Source: Mycobacterium gordonae
Lineage (GTDB): Bacteria > Actinomycetota > Actinomycetes > Mycobacteriales > Mycobacteriaceae
Length of the DNA stretch: 64,000 bases
Direction: 5' to 3'
Assembly (NCBI RefSeq): GCF_002101675.1
Contig: NZ_LQOY01000032.1
Coordinates: 1 to 64,000 of the forward strand
Under the pieces are notes generated by a model, which saw only the letters and a program-made list of their open reading frames with translations, did no database searches and was not told where the DNA came from. Below, one piece after another: positions 25,197-32,679 of this stretch (position 1 is its first letter; each line of letters starts with the position of its first letter). The translations under genes were made by a program, and so were the position numbers.

Positions 25197-25699
25197 CTTT
25201 GGCCTTCGAACATCACACTTTTGCGTGCAGCCCCGCCGAGGCCGCCCAAATCGTGCTGAATTCGCCGCGAGCATGCCGCACAGTGTTGGAGGCATTGGCC
25301 GCCGCAGCGGACTCGGGACAACTGAACGCCGCGGCGCATGCACCGACGCTGCGCGCCGCTCAGCGCTCACTAACGTCGTTAAGGAAGGCGCGCCTTCTAG
25401 GTAACTAGTGCGAGACCTGGTCGAAGCTAGCCGAGCGCCCGTCCGCCCTACCGGCAGCGACCGGAATGTCCCAGGCGTGCCTGTGAGCGAACCCTCCACG
25501 TCGTCCCACTCAACTCTGCGATACACACAATGCCGTTGTGTCACGTCATGTTTCGCCATGTATCAACCCGTGGCGAGACTTGACGGTACCTCATTGTGAC
25601 GCAGCAAAACTCACCAAGAAAATACTTGACCTGTTGTCTGCCCCGGTCGGACAAAACCGAGCTGCGGACACATTCGTTACCGACGCTAATGTTCCCAAA

Positions 25700-25803
25700 A
25701 GTGTTCCCAACGGGCATGAAAATGGCCCCCAGGCTTGCGCCTGGGGGCCATTTTCGCTGGTAGCGGGGACAGGATTCGAACCTGCGACCTCTGGGTTATG
25801 AGC
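25700..25803. repeat. right island attachment repeat (att), overlapping tRNA-fMet
   Basis: Right copy of the island repeat, colinear with 2519-2622. It covers the AGTGTTCCCAAC word, the tRNA terminator hairpin and the 3' 44 bases of tRNA-fMet up to the anticodon stem. An extra GTTCCCA lies just before it at 25691-25697. Confidence 0.85.
25718..25754 (-). terminator. intrinsic terminator of tRNA-fMet
   Basis: A strong inverted repeat GAAAATGGCCCCCAGG, four bases, CCTGGGGGCCATTTTC lies three bases past the tRNA CCA end. The GC-rich stem is followed on the minus strand by the T-tract ATTTTC. The left island copy (2537-2570) has one stem base changed and has lost the right T-tract. Confidence 0.85.
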
Positions 25804-25834
25804 CCAGCGAGCTACCGAGCTGCTCCACCCCGCG
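25758..25834 (-). tRNA. initiator tRNA-fMet (anticodon CAT)
   Basis: A 77-nt cloverleaf on the minus strand, with the CCA end encoded. The acceptor stem begins CGCGGGG and pairs with CCCCGC, leaving the first base (C1) facing T72 unpaired, as in initiator tRNAs. The anticodon stem carries three consecutive G-C pairs (GGG-CTCATAA-CCC), the classical initiator mark for ribosomal P-site binding. The T arm is GCAGG-TTCGAAT-CCTGT. It is the integration target of the island: its 3' part is the repeat. The gene is intact because the element supplied an identical 3' segment. Confidence 0.95.
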
Positions 25835-25987
25835 TCGGTAAACGCAAGGTTACCCAACGCGTGGCAACCTCTCCAAATCGCCTCTTGACCAGCGCCGATA
25901 CCGAGTGCTGTACGAAATTCCGTTGCAACCGCCGCCGCAGGGGGAATACCGTCCGTGCATCCCACCCATCGGATCCAGGAGACCGTC

Positions 25988-27193
25988 ATGCCCGAACAGC
26001 TCGGGCCCAAGCTGCTCAACTTCGCCACCGACATCGCCGGCAACACCGTCGAGCAGGCGAAGGTCACCGCGTCGATGCCCTTCGTGCACCCGCACGTCTC
26101 ACTGATGCCTGACGCCCACCTGGGCAAGGGCTCGGCAGTCGGGACCGTCATTCCCACCCGGGGCGCGGTCATCCCGGCGGCGGTCGGCGTCGACATCGGC
26201 TGCGGCATGGTCGCGGCCAAGACCCGGTTCACCGAGCGGGATCTGGCGGCGAAGTTCGCGGGCGACTACCGCTCCCAGCTACCGGCGCTCAGGCAGCTCA
26301 TCGAGGACGCGATCCCGCTGTCCCCCGGCAACTACAACAAGAACCTGCAACGGTTTTCGTTCACCGCGCGCAAGCACGACGAGTTGCTCAAGCTGCAGCA
26401 AGACCTCGACGTCGACCTGTCGCACAGCCCGAAGTGGATGCAGCAGTTGGGTTCTCTGGGCGGCGGCAACCACTTCATCGAGCTGTGCCTGGACACCGAC
26501 GACACGGTCTGGCTGTTCCTGCACAGCGGTTCCCGCGGCGTCGGCAACAAGATCGCGCAGCGGCACATCAAGATCGCCCTGGACCAGTGCACGGCCGATC
26601 CACAGGTCAGGCTGCCGAATCGCGACCTGGCCTACCTGCAGGAAGGCACACCCGAATTCGACCGGTACATCAAGGATCTGAAGTGGGCGCAGCGCTTCGC
26701 CTACCTGAACCGGGCCGAGATGATGGACCGGTTCATCCACGTGTTCGCGTCATGGATGGGTGCACAGGCCCAGCGCGTGGCGATCGAGACGATCAACACT
26801 CACCACAACTACACGGTTCCGACCACCATCGAGGGTGAGACGGTCTGGTTGACCCGTAAGGGCGCGATCGACGCCACTGAAGGCAAACTGGGCATCATTC
26901 CCGGCTCGATGGGCACCCGGTCCTACATTGTGCGGGGCAAGGGAAACCCTGACGGGCTGTGGTCGGCTCCGCACGGGGCCGGCCGCCGGTTCAGCAGGAC
27001 GAAGGCCAAGGAGTTGTTCAGCGAGCAGGATCTGGCCGCCGCGATGCGCGGGATCGAGTACCGACACGGCAAGGAGTGGATCGACGAGATCCCGCAGGCC
27101 TACAAGGACATCGATCAGGTCATGGTCGGCGCCGCATCACTGGTCGAAGTGGTGACCTCGCTGCGGCAGATCATGAACGTCAAGGGGACCTGA
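25988..27193 (+). CDS. rtcB: RtcB family RNA-splicing ligase
   Basis: A 401-residue RtcB protein, which joins RNA 2',3'-cyclic phosphate ends to 5'-OH ends using GTP and manganese. Metal and catalytic motifs are LMPDAHLGKGSAVG near residue 40, VGVDIGCGM near 65 (with the conserved Cys), GGGNHFIEL near 160, HSGSRGVG near 185, HHNYTVP near 275, GSMGTRSY near 310, and the guanylated His in SAPHGAGRRFS near 330. ATG 25988 follows AGGAGACCGTC. The gene sits just beyond the tRNA-fMet at the outer side of the island. It ends convergent with ubiD, the two overlapping by 14 bases. In mycobacteria its role in RNA repair is presumed. Confidence 0.95.
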   Translation: MPEQLGPKLLNFATDIAGNTVEQAKVTASMPFVHPHVSLMPDAHLGKGSAVGTVIPTRGAVIPAAVGVDIGCGMVAAKTRFTERDLAAKFAGDYRSQLPALRQLIEDAIPLSPGNYNKNLQRFSFTARKHDELLKLQQDLDVDLSHSPKWMQQLGSLGGGNHFIELCLDTDDTVWLFLHSGSRGVGNKIAQRHIKIALDQCTADPQVRLPNRDLAYLQEGTPEFDRYIKDLKWAQRFAYLNRAEMMDRFIHVFASWMGAQAQRVAIETINTHHNYTVPTTIEGETVWLTRKGAIDATEGKLGIIPGSMGTRSYIVRGKGNPDGLWSAPHGAGRRFSRTKAKELFSEQDLAAAMRGIEYRHGKEWIDEIPQAYKDIDQVMVGAASLVEVVTSLRQIMNVKGT

Positions 27194-28710
27194 GCCGTCG
27201 CATCGTCAGCAGTTCCCGGTGCCGGTCGTCCAGATAGGGAATGCCGATCCCGTATTCCTCCCACCGGGCTGCGACGATCGACTCCAGCTCCGGGTCGATC
27301 GTGTTGAGCGCCGGATAATGCCGCCCGCCCCACTCCGGCCTCGGTTCGAAATCCCAACTGCGGGTGGCGTCGACGAGCACCCGGGTCCACTCCCCTCCGC
27401 CGGAGTTCGACTTCTGCGGCGGAGTGGAGGGATCCAGCGGTGAGCCGAGAGTGGGCCCGTAGCAGGCGATGTCGCCGAGGCCTGCGTTCACCCGGTAGGC
27501 CAGGGCCCAGTCCAGCGCAGCGGGATCGTGAATGTCGATGTCCTGCTCGACGACCATGACGTGCTTGTAGAACCACACCGATCCGCCGCTCCCCCACAGC
27601 GCCGCGGCGACCTGCTGCGCATGACCCCTATAGGTCTTGTGGATCTGCACCACGATGTTGGTGCCATTGGACACCGGTGACATCCATACGCCGGTGATAC
27701 CGCCAATTCCACTCGTCTCCAACAAATTCCACGCGATTGCCGAGCGGGCGTAGTTGACCATGGCATCTTCGTTCAACAGGCCCGGCCGAATGCCTTCGGG
27801 CGTGCCCCGCAACACCGGGTGCGTTGCGGTGGGTGATCCTGGTGACCCGCAGCACGGGTGCGGGCGCGGGATGCCCGTCGAGGTAGCCCGGATATTCCGC
27901 GAACGGGCCTTCGTCCATGAAGGTGGCGGGGTCGGGATCAATGAATCCTTCGACGACGATCTCGGCGCTGGCGGGCACATGCAACGGCACTGTTTCACAC
28001 GCCACCAAGTCGACCGGTCGGCCCAGCAGAGCGCCCATCATGTCCCACTCGCAGACGTCCTTCGGGAAGGGACTGCCGGCGCAGAACGCCAACACGTCGT
28101 GCCAACCGTAGACGACGGCCACCGGCATCGGCTCCGGCTTGTACTGTTGCGCATGCCCACCCCAACCCTGACTGGGCACCATCAACTTGGCGATCTTGTC
28201 GCGGCCGACGATCATCCCCCGATACACACCGATGTTGTCGCGCCCGGTCACCCTGTCCCCGGTGACCACGCCACAGAACGTGTCGATGTATCTCCCCCCG
28301 TCGGCCGCATGCCATTTCGGGGCGGGAAACTGCCACAGGTCGATGTCGTCGCCGGTCACGATGTTCTCCTTGACCGGACCCGCGTCGACAATGCGCGGCG
28401 GGATCGGTTGTCGGAAAGCGCCTTTCAGGTGACGGACGATCGCAGCGTCGCTGGTGTCCTCCGGCAGTCCCAGCATCAGCTGGATCTGACGACGGCTGCC
28501 GATCCCCGACGTCAACAGTTTGGTGCACCGGGTGTCCTCATGGCCCGCGATGTTCTCGAACAGCAACGCCGGTCCACCAAGCGAGAGATTGGCGCGGGTG
28601 ATCGCGCCGATCTCCTCGTTCCAGTCCACCCGTGCGACGACACGACGCAACTGGCCGGCGGCTTCGAGGGTGGCCAGCCAGCTACGCAGATCGGGGCTCG
28701 TGTCGCTCAT
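27180..28710 (-). pseudogene. UbiD family decarboxylase, frameshifted
   Basis: The minus strand encodes a complete UbiD-type (prFMN-dependent) decarboxylase split in two frames. Residues from the N-terminal frame (start ATG 28710, MSDTSPDLRSW) run to RVTRITHRN, and the second frame continues with HPVLRGTPEGIRPG to its stop at 27180. Removing one base of the TT pair at about 27824-27825 joins them into ITHRTHPVLRG, the usual family sequence. Total length would be about 509 residues, normal for UbiD. The family removes carboxyl groups from aromatic or unsaturated acids, using prenylated flavin from UbiX, whose gene is next upstream and overlaps by 29 bases. Either a recent inactivating mutation or a sequencing error. 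Confidence 0.88.
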
Positions 28711-29272
28711 GGTTCGTGTGGTCCTTCCAGCGCTTGATCAGGTCGTGTTCGATCCCGAGTTGGTCGACGACGCGGCCGACGAGGTAGTCGGTCATCTCCT
28801 CGACCGATGCGGGCCGCGCGTAGTAGGACACCGTCGGCGGAAAAACGACCGCACCGGCGCGTGTCAGGAAGAGCATGTTCTCCAAATGAATTGCGCTCAG
28901 CGGTGCCTCTCGAGCCACCAACACCAGCCTGCGTCGTTCCTTCAGCGCGACGTCGGCGGCACGAGTGATCAGGTTGTCGCTGTAGCCGATTCGGATGGCG
29001 CTCAGCGTTTTCATGCTGCACGGGCAGATAACCATGCCATCCGTGCGGAACGACCCACTGGAGATGCCGGCGGCGAGATCGCGGGCACTGTAACTGTGCG
29101 AGGCAAGCCTGCGGACGTCGTTGACGCTGCGATCCGTTTCGAGCTTGATGGTTGCGCGCGCCCAGTCACTCAGGATCAGGTGCGTCTCGACCCCCAACTC
29201 TCCCAGCACTTCCAGGAGACGAACCCCGATCGGGGCGCCGGTCGCGCCGGTCATTGCGACTACGAGGCGCAT
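28682..29272 (-). CDS. UbiX-type flavin prenyltransferase
   Basis: A 196-residue protein of the UbiX/Pad1 family. It begins MRLVVAMTGATGAPIGVRLL, the usual FMN-binding start, and has C-P-C-S-M-K-T-L-S-A-I near residue 83 (the P-C-S-M-x-T motif) and the ending stretch A-R-E-A-P-L-S-A-I-H-L-E-N-M near residue 122, which matches the conserved R-E-x-P-L-x-x-x-H-x-x-N-M. It makes prenylated FMN from FMN and dimethylallyl phosphate for UbiD enzymes. ATG 29272 overlaps the end of the gene upstream by 13 bases, and its own end overlaps ubiD, so the set is one operon. If ubiD is really broken, UbiX may have lost its local client. Confidence 0.92.
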   Translation of the reverse strand: MRLVVAMTGATGAPIGVRLLEVLGELGVETHLILSDWARATIKLETDRSVNDVRRLASHSYSARDLAAGISSGSFRTDGMVICPCSMKTLSAIRIGYSDNLITRAADVALKERRRLVLVAREAPLSAIHLENMLFLTRAGAVVFPPTVSYYARPASVEEMTDYLVGRVVDQLGIEHDLIKRWKDHTNHERHEPRSA

Positions 29273-29724
29273 GATCGCACCTCCTCACGCCGGCTCAACC
29301 CGACGAGGATGAGTACCACGGAGGTGAAGAATGCGTACCGCATGCCACGAAAGCCGAAAAGTACGACCCGTTCCTGGCCGCGGCTCCCGGAATCACCCTG
29401 CGACAGAATCGGATTGGCGGCAGCGGTGCCCATCGCCGCTCCGAGCGTGGTGAACAGCCAGTTGCCGTAGGTGCCGTAGAGCAACGTCCACCGCGCGACT
29501 CTCGCCGCCGGACCAACCAGCCCCACACGGCCCCAGCCGGCACCGAGAGCGACCAGGAAGGTGCCGTTCATCACCCCTTCGAGGTGTGCGGACAACGCCA
29601 TGCGCATGTTGGTGAAGCGCCGCTCCTGCGTGCCGGTCACCAGTCCGATCAGGAACAGAAAGATGCCGTGCCGAATCAGTGCACGGTCGGTTACGGCGTC
29701 TCGATCTCGGCTTTGAGTAGCCAT
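29260..29724 (-). CDS. hydroxylaminobenzene mutase-like membrane protein
   Basis: A 154-residue membrane protein with four hydrophobic helices. The first helix, I-R-H-G-I-F-L-F-L-I-G-L-V-T-G, is followed by N-M-R-M-A-L-S-A-H-L-E-G-V-M-N-G-T-F-L-V-A-L-G and L-Y-G-T-Y-G-N-W-L. These are the signature segments I remember from HabA/HabB of nitrobenzene-degrading bacteria, where the enzyme rearranges hydroxylaminobenzene to 2-aminophenol. ATG 29724 follows AGAAGGAAGC. The neighbouring nitroreductase could supply hydroxylamino compounds, which supports the call. Other small membrane proteins of this family have no known role, so the activity is unproven. Confidence 0.68.
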   Translation of the reverse strand: MATQSRDRDAVTDRALIRHGIFLFLIGLVTGTQERRFTNMRMALSAHLEGVMNGTFLVALGAGWGRVGLVGPAARVARWTLLYGTYGNWLFTTLGAAMGTAAANPILSQGDSGSRGQERVVLFGFRGMRYAFFTSVVLILVGLSRREEVRSCAS

Positions 29725-30191
29725 GCTTCCTTCTCCAGGTCGTCGATGATGGCGTGCAGCAGATCCGCGGTCGTCGGGTCCGCGTCGTCGACGTCGTCGT
29801 GTACGGCACGCAAGGTGGCGACGACGGCGTAGATCCGGGTGGTGATGACCGCGACCGTGTCGGTGACGTGGACCAGTCCCGGCGGTGCGGCGGGCACGGT
29901 GGTACTTGCGACGACGGTGTCGGATCGACCGTCGGGAACCGCATTCAGGGCGCGCATCCGTTCGGCGATCGTGTCACTGGCCTCGCGCGCGACGTCGACG
30001 AGGCTGTCGAGTTGCAGATGCAGATCCCGAAAGTTCGTTCCGACGACGTTCCAGTGCGCCTGCTTGCCCTGCAGGTGCAACTCGATCAGGTCGACGAGCA
30101 CCTTCTGCAGGTTGGCGAATAAGTTGGCGGGCGCCTGGAAAGCCTTGACGTCGCGTGCATTACGCCGATTGGCCGATACCGATGTGGTCAT
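29691..30191 (-). CDS. Dps/ferritin-like DNA-protection protein
   Basis: A 166-residue Dps-family protein. Dps subunits form 12-mers that store iron and protect DNA from oxidants. The ferroxidase-site segment K-Q-A-H-W-N-V-V-G is near residue 38 and D-S-L-V-D-V-A-R-E-A-S-D-T-I-A-E-R near residue 55, with the expected His, Asp and Glu. ATG 30191 follows AAAGGATC and lies inside the end of the nitroreductase gene; the longer frame to 30287 is not coding in its extra part. It is sandwiched between nitroreductase and the mutase-like gene. Its place in the operon suggests protection from redox-cycling aromatic compounds. Confidence 0.92.
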   Translation of the reverse strand: MTTSVSANRRNARDVKAFQAPANLFANLQKVLVDLIELHLQGKQAHWNVVGTNFRDLHLQLDSLVDVAREASDTIAERMRALNAVPDGRSDTVVASTTVPAAPPGLVHVTDTVAVITTRIYAVVATLRAVHDDVDDADPTTADLLHAIIDDLEKEAWLLKAEIETP

Positions 30192-30882
30192 CGTTGATCC
30201 TTTCGTCTTGCCGCGTTGCGGGCCACAGCGGCTGCGGCACTTCGATACCCAACGGTGCGTCCCAGTGGTTTCGCGACGAAACCTCATGCACCGGACGACG
30301 ATTGGCGGCCACGCCCCACCTGCCCCGCGGATAGCCGAGGGCCAGCATCGCCGACATGGTCCAGCCTTCCTCGACAGGCACGCCGAGCATCTCGTTCACC
30401 CGGTCGGCGAAGTTGCGCAGCACCATCGTCATGACTCCGCCGACCCCCTCGGCGCGGGCGGCCAGCAGGGCACTCCAGATGGCGGGAAAGATGTTGGCGC
30501 CGCCGAGATCGTCGATCGCGAAGACGAAAAGCAGCAGTGGAATGTCTTCGAAGTGGTCGGCGAGATAGTCTCCTGAACCTTTGATCCGGCGCATCGTTTC
30601 GGCATGGTCGGCCAGGTCCGCGCCGGGCGCCGGCGCCACCATAGGCCCCGTCCCGGTGCTGAACTTCTCGTATTCGATCGCGCGGGCCTGCCGGAACAGA
30701 CGGGCGAACTCGGCCTTGAGTCCCGGATCGTCGACTGCCACGAAGTGCCAGCGCTGGGTGTTACCGCCGTTGGGGGCGCGGACCGCCGCGTCCAGGATGC
30801 GGGCCTGGGTGTCCAGCGGGATGGGATCCGGCCGCAACCGCCGCATCATCCTGGTGGTGTAGAGCGCTTCGTAGATGTCCAT
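30160..30882 (-). CDS. nitroreductase family protein
   Basis: A 240-residue FMN-dependent nitroreductase-fold protein. The N-terminus M-D-I-Y-E-A-L-Y-T-T-R-M-M-R-R-L matches the R-R-S-x-R-x-F region of the family, followed by A-A-V-R-A-P-N-G-G-N-T-Q-R-W-H-F near residue 35. G-V-G-G-V-M-T near residue 149 and the late A-M-L-A-L-G-Y-P-R-G-R near residue 180 are also typical. It probably reduces nitro groups or quinones with NAD(P)H. ATG 30882 overlaps the stop of the HD gene by one base (TGATG), while its own end overlaps dps by 32 bases. A few residues upstream in the same frame are a possible longer start. Confidence 0.9.
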   Translation of the reverse strand: MDIYEALYTTRMMRRLRPDPIPLDTQARILDAAVRAPNGGNTQRWHFVAVDDPGLKAEFARLFRQARAIEYEKFSTGTGPMVAPAPGADLADHAETMRRIKGSGDYLADHFEDIPLLLFVFAIDDLGGANIFPAIWSALLAARAEGVGGVMTMVLRNFADRVNEMLGVPVEEGWTMSAMLALGYPRGRWGVAANRRPVHEVSSRNHWDAPLGIEVPQPLWPATRQDERINDDHIGIGQSA

Positions 30883-31532
30883 CACTCGGCCCACCCGTTG
30901 CCCAGGATGGTGTCGACGAAGTTCTCCCGCTGGAACGTCGGGTCGAAGTGCGCCAGCACGTCGTCGTTCATGGTGCCGAAGGTGCTGTCGGGCCGGTGCT
31001 TCATGCCGTCGTTGAAGGCGGCGATGATCCGGTTCTTGAAGTCCGGCCGAGGGTGTGCCGCGGTGACCGCGTCCAGCGCCTCGGGCGCCAGGTCATCGCG
31101 ACCCATACCCAGCACGTCGGTCTCGACACCGGCTGTGACCAATGCGATTTCGGGGTCCAGGAACTCCGGCACTCCCGGCGTGGTGTGCAAAGCGATGCCC
31201 AGCCACACCTTTCGGGCATCGGCAGGGTCGTAGCCGCGCTCCAGCAGGAAGTCGCGCGCGGCGTTGGCGCCGTCGACTTCGAAGCGCAGCATGGAGGAGC
31301 GGTAGCGCTCGGTCAGGCCGATGTCGTGGAACATCGCCCCCACGTACAGCAATTCGAGGTCGGGTTGCAGGCCCCGCCGGTGCCCCTGCAGGGCGCCGAA
31401 GAGAAACACCCGACGGGAGTGGTCGAAGAGCAGATCGTCTTCAGTGGCGCGGATGTAGTCGGTGACCTCGCGGACCAATGGCGTGTCCGGAATGGCGATG
31501 CCGGCAATGGTTTCGATCGATTGAGTGTTCAT
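30882..31532 (-). CDS. HD-domain phosphohydrolase-like protein
   Basis: A 216-residue protein of the HD superfamily. LLFDHSRRVFLFG near residue 35 gives the first His, and VGAMFHDIGLTERY near residue 67 the His-Asp pair that binds metal; a later segment is G-I-A-L-H-T-T-P-G near residue 110. The arrangement is like the cyanamide-hydratase-like HD proteins (yeast DDI2 type), as I remember them, so a hydratase or hydrolase of small nitrogen compounds is possible. ATG 31532 heads the six-gene minus-strand operon and is divergent from the AraC-type regulator starting at 31621. The longer frame to 31709 would run over that regulator and is rejected. Confidence 0.85.
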   Translation of the reverse strand: MNTQSIETIAGIAIPDTPLVREVTDYIRATEDDLLFDHSRRVFLFGALQGHRRGLQPDLELLYVGAMFHDIGLTERYRSSMLRFEVDGANAARDFLLERGYDPADARKVWLGIALHTTPGVPEFLDPEIALVTAGVETDVLGMGRDDLAPEALDAVTAAHPRPDFKNRIIAAFNDGMKHRPDSTFGTMNDDVLAHFDPTFQRENFVDTILGNGWAE

Positions 31533-31620
31533 GCGGTCAGTCTGCGGCGATCGGCCCCTGCCCATGGGTAGTCGATTGAGCCGTCTTTCCCACAGAAACC
31601 GACACGGCCACAATGGACGG

Positions 31621-32580
31621 ATGGGGGCTCGCGTGATCGTGATCGTCGTCTTCGACGACGTGACCATGCTGGACGTTGCCGGGGCCGGTGAAGTGTTCGC
31701 CGAAGCCAACCGCGCCGGCGCCGACTACCAGCTGAAGATCGCATCGCTGGATGGCCGCGATGTCACGACGTCAATCGGAACCCGGTTAGGCGTGACCGAT
31801 GCCATCTCGTCAATCGAGGCCGCGGACACCGTGTTCGTCGCCGGCAGCGACGACCTGCCGCGGCGGCCGGTCGACCCCGCGCTGGTCAAGGCGATCAGGT
31901 CGATTGCCGGCCGGACCCGGCGCCTGGCCTCCATCTGCACGGGCTCATTCATCCTCGCGCAAGCCGGACTGCTGCAGGGCCGGCGCGCCACCACGCACTG
32001 GAACGAAGTCCGGTTGTTCACCCGGGCCTACCCTGACATCACGGTCGAGCCGGACGCGATCTTCGTCCGCGACGGTGAGGTTTTCACCTCCGCCGGGGTG
32101 TCGTCGGGCATCGATCTGGCGCTGGCTCTGGTCGAAATGGATTACGGCACAGAGCTGGTCCGCGCCGTGGCCCGGTGGTTGGTGGTCTATCTCAAGCGCG
32201 CGGGCGGCCAGTCACAGTTCTCGGTGCTGGTCGAGGCGGATCCGCCGCCGGAGTCTCCGCTGCGCAAGGTCACCGCCGCGATCTCGGCCAACCCGGCGGA
32301 CGACCACAGCGTCAATACCCTTGCGACGCGGGCCTCGTTGAGCACCCGGCAGCTCACCCGGCTGTTCCAGTCCGAGCTCGGCACGACGCCGGCCCGCTAC
32401 GTCGAGATGGTACGAATCGACGCCGCGCGTGCCGCGCTCGATGCGGGGCGCACGGTGGCCGAGACGGCGCGGCTGGCGGGATTCGGCAGCCCCGAGAGCC
32501 TGCGTCGAGTATTCGTCGACCACCTCGGCGTGTCACCGAAGGCCTACCGCGAGAGGTTCCGCACCGCGGCGCGGGGCTGA
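31621..32580 (+). CDS. AraC-type regulator with DJ-1/PfpI domain (GlxA family)
   Basis: A 319-residue regulator. The N-terminal DJ-1/PfpI-like domain (residues about 1-190) begins M-G-A-R-V-I-V-I-V-V-F-D-D-V-T-M-L-D-V-A-G and has the nucleophile-elbow-like A-S-I-C-T-G-S-F-I-L near residue 105. The C-terminal AraC HTH domain (about 215-315) contains S-T-R-Q-L-T-R-L-F-Q and ends with the F-V-D-H-L-G-V-S-P-K-A-Y-R-E-R-F stretch. ATG 31621 is only 88 bases from the divergent HD gene, so it very likely controls the downstream aromatic module. The ligand is unknown. The open frame extends upstream to 31525 but has no better start. Confidence 0.93.
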   Translation: MGARVIVIVVFDDVTMLDVAGAGEVFAEANRAGADYQLKIASLDGRDVTTSIGTRLGVTDAISSIEAADTVFVAGSDDLPRRPVDPALVKAIRSIAGRTRRLASICTGSFILAQAGLLQGRRATTHWNEVRLFTRAYPDITVEPDAIFVRDGEVFTSAGVSSGIDLALALVEMDYGTELVRAVARWLVVYLKRAGGQSQFSVLVEADPPPESPLRKVTAAISANPADDHSVNTLATRASLSTRQLTRLFQSELGTTPARYVEMVRIDAARAALDAGRTVAETARLAGFGSPESLRRVFVDHLGVSPKAYRERFRTAARG

Positions 32581-32679
32581 CCCCCCAGCGAGGGCGCGCA
32601 AAATGCCACCGATCACGGCGTGTCGACGGCAAAACGCGGGCGCTCGTGGCCAAGAGTGAGCGGCCGCGGCGCGCAGCCG

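Larger units (their letters stand above)
24957..25699. other. right island end, no confidently assigned gene
   Basis: About 740 bases between the last FadD and the right attachment repeat. It is where an integrase would be expected, next to the intact tRNA, but no tyrosine-recombinase motif (R...H-x-x-R...Y) was found in any frame. It contains a small candidate reading frame at 25056, a 26-bp tandem duplication at 25124, and a short frame from 25199 to 25408 of unknown status. A plus-strand stretch just before the repeat, ending in A-N-V-P-K-S-V-P-N, could be the relic of an integrase C-terminus; this is a weak guess. Confidence 0.4.
2519..25803. mobile_element. tRNA-fMet-integrated genomic island (about 23 kb)
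   Basis: Positions 2519-2622 and 25700-25803 align without gaps at a constant offset of 23,181 bases, with only about ten mismatches. The repeat holds 44 identical bases of the 3' part of the initiator tRNA gene and its downstream hairpin. The tRNA is intact at the right end and is read toward the island, the arrangement left when a tyrosine-recombinase element inserts at a tRNA 3' end. The cargo is catabolic and lipid-related: P450, BVMO, FadD, SDR, ALDH, a linalool isomerase-like enzyme and TetR regulators. No integrase, excisionase, replication or conjugation gene was recognised, so the island is probably decayed or was moved by a recombinase lost since. Several cargo genes (P450, the DapB-like gene, the 23.3-kb FadD) look less GC-rich than the flanks by eye. 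Confidence 0.8.

Noticed and set aside
25143..25559. Minus-strand frame of 138 codons near the island end
   Set aside because: No motif, Arg/Ser/Pro-rich composition and no ribosome-binding site; it does not look like an integrase.
25591..26232. Minus-strand frame across the tRNA and rtcB start
   Set aside because: Same tRNA translation artefact, and it is antisense to the rtcB N-terminus.
29691..30287. Longer Dps reading (198 codons)
   Set aside because: The extra N-terminus is Arg-rich and lies inside the nitroreductase gene; ATG 30191 has AAAGGATC at good spacing.
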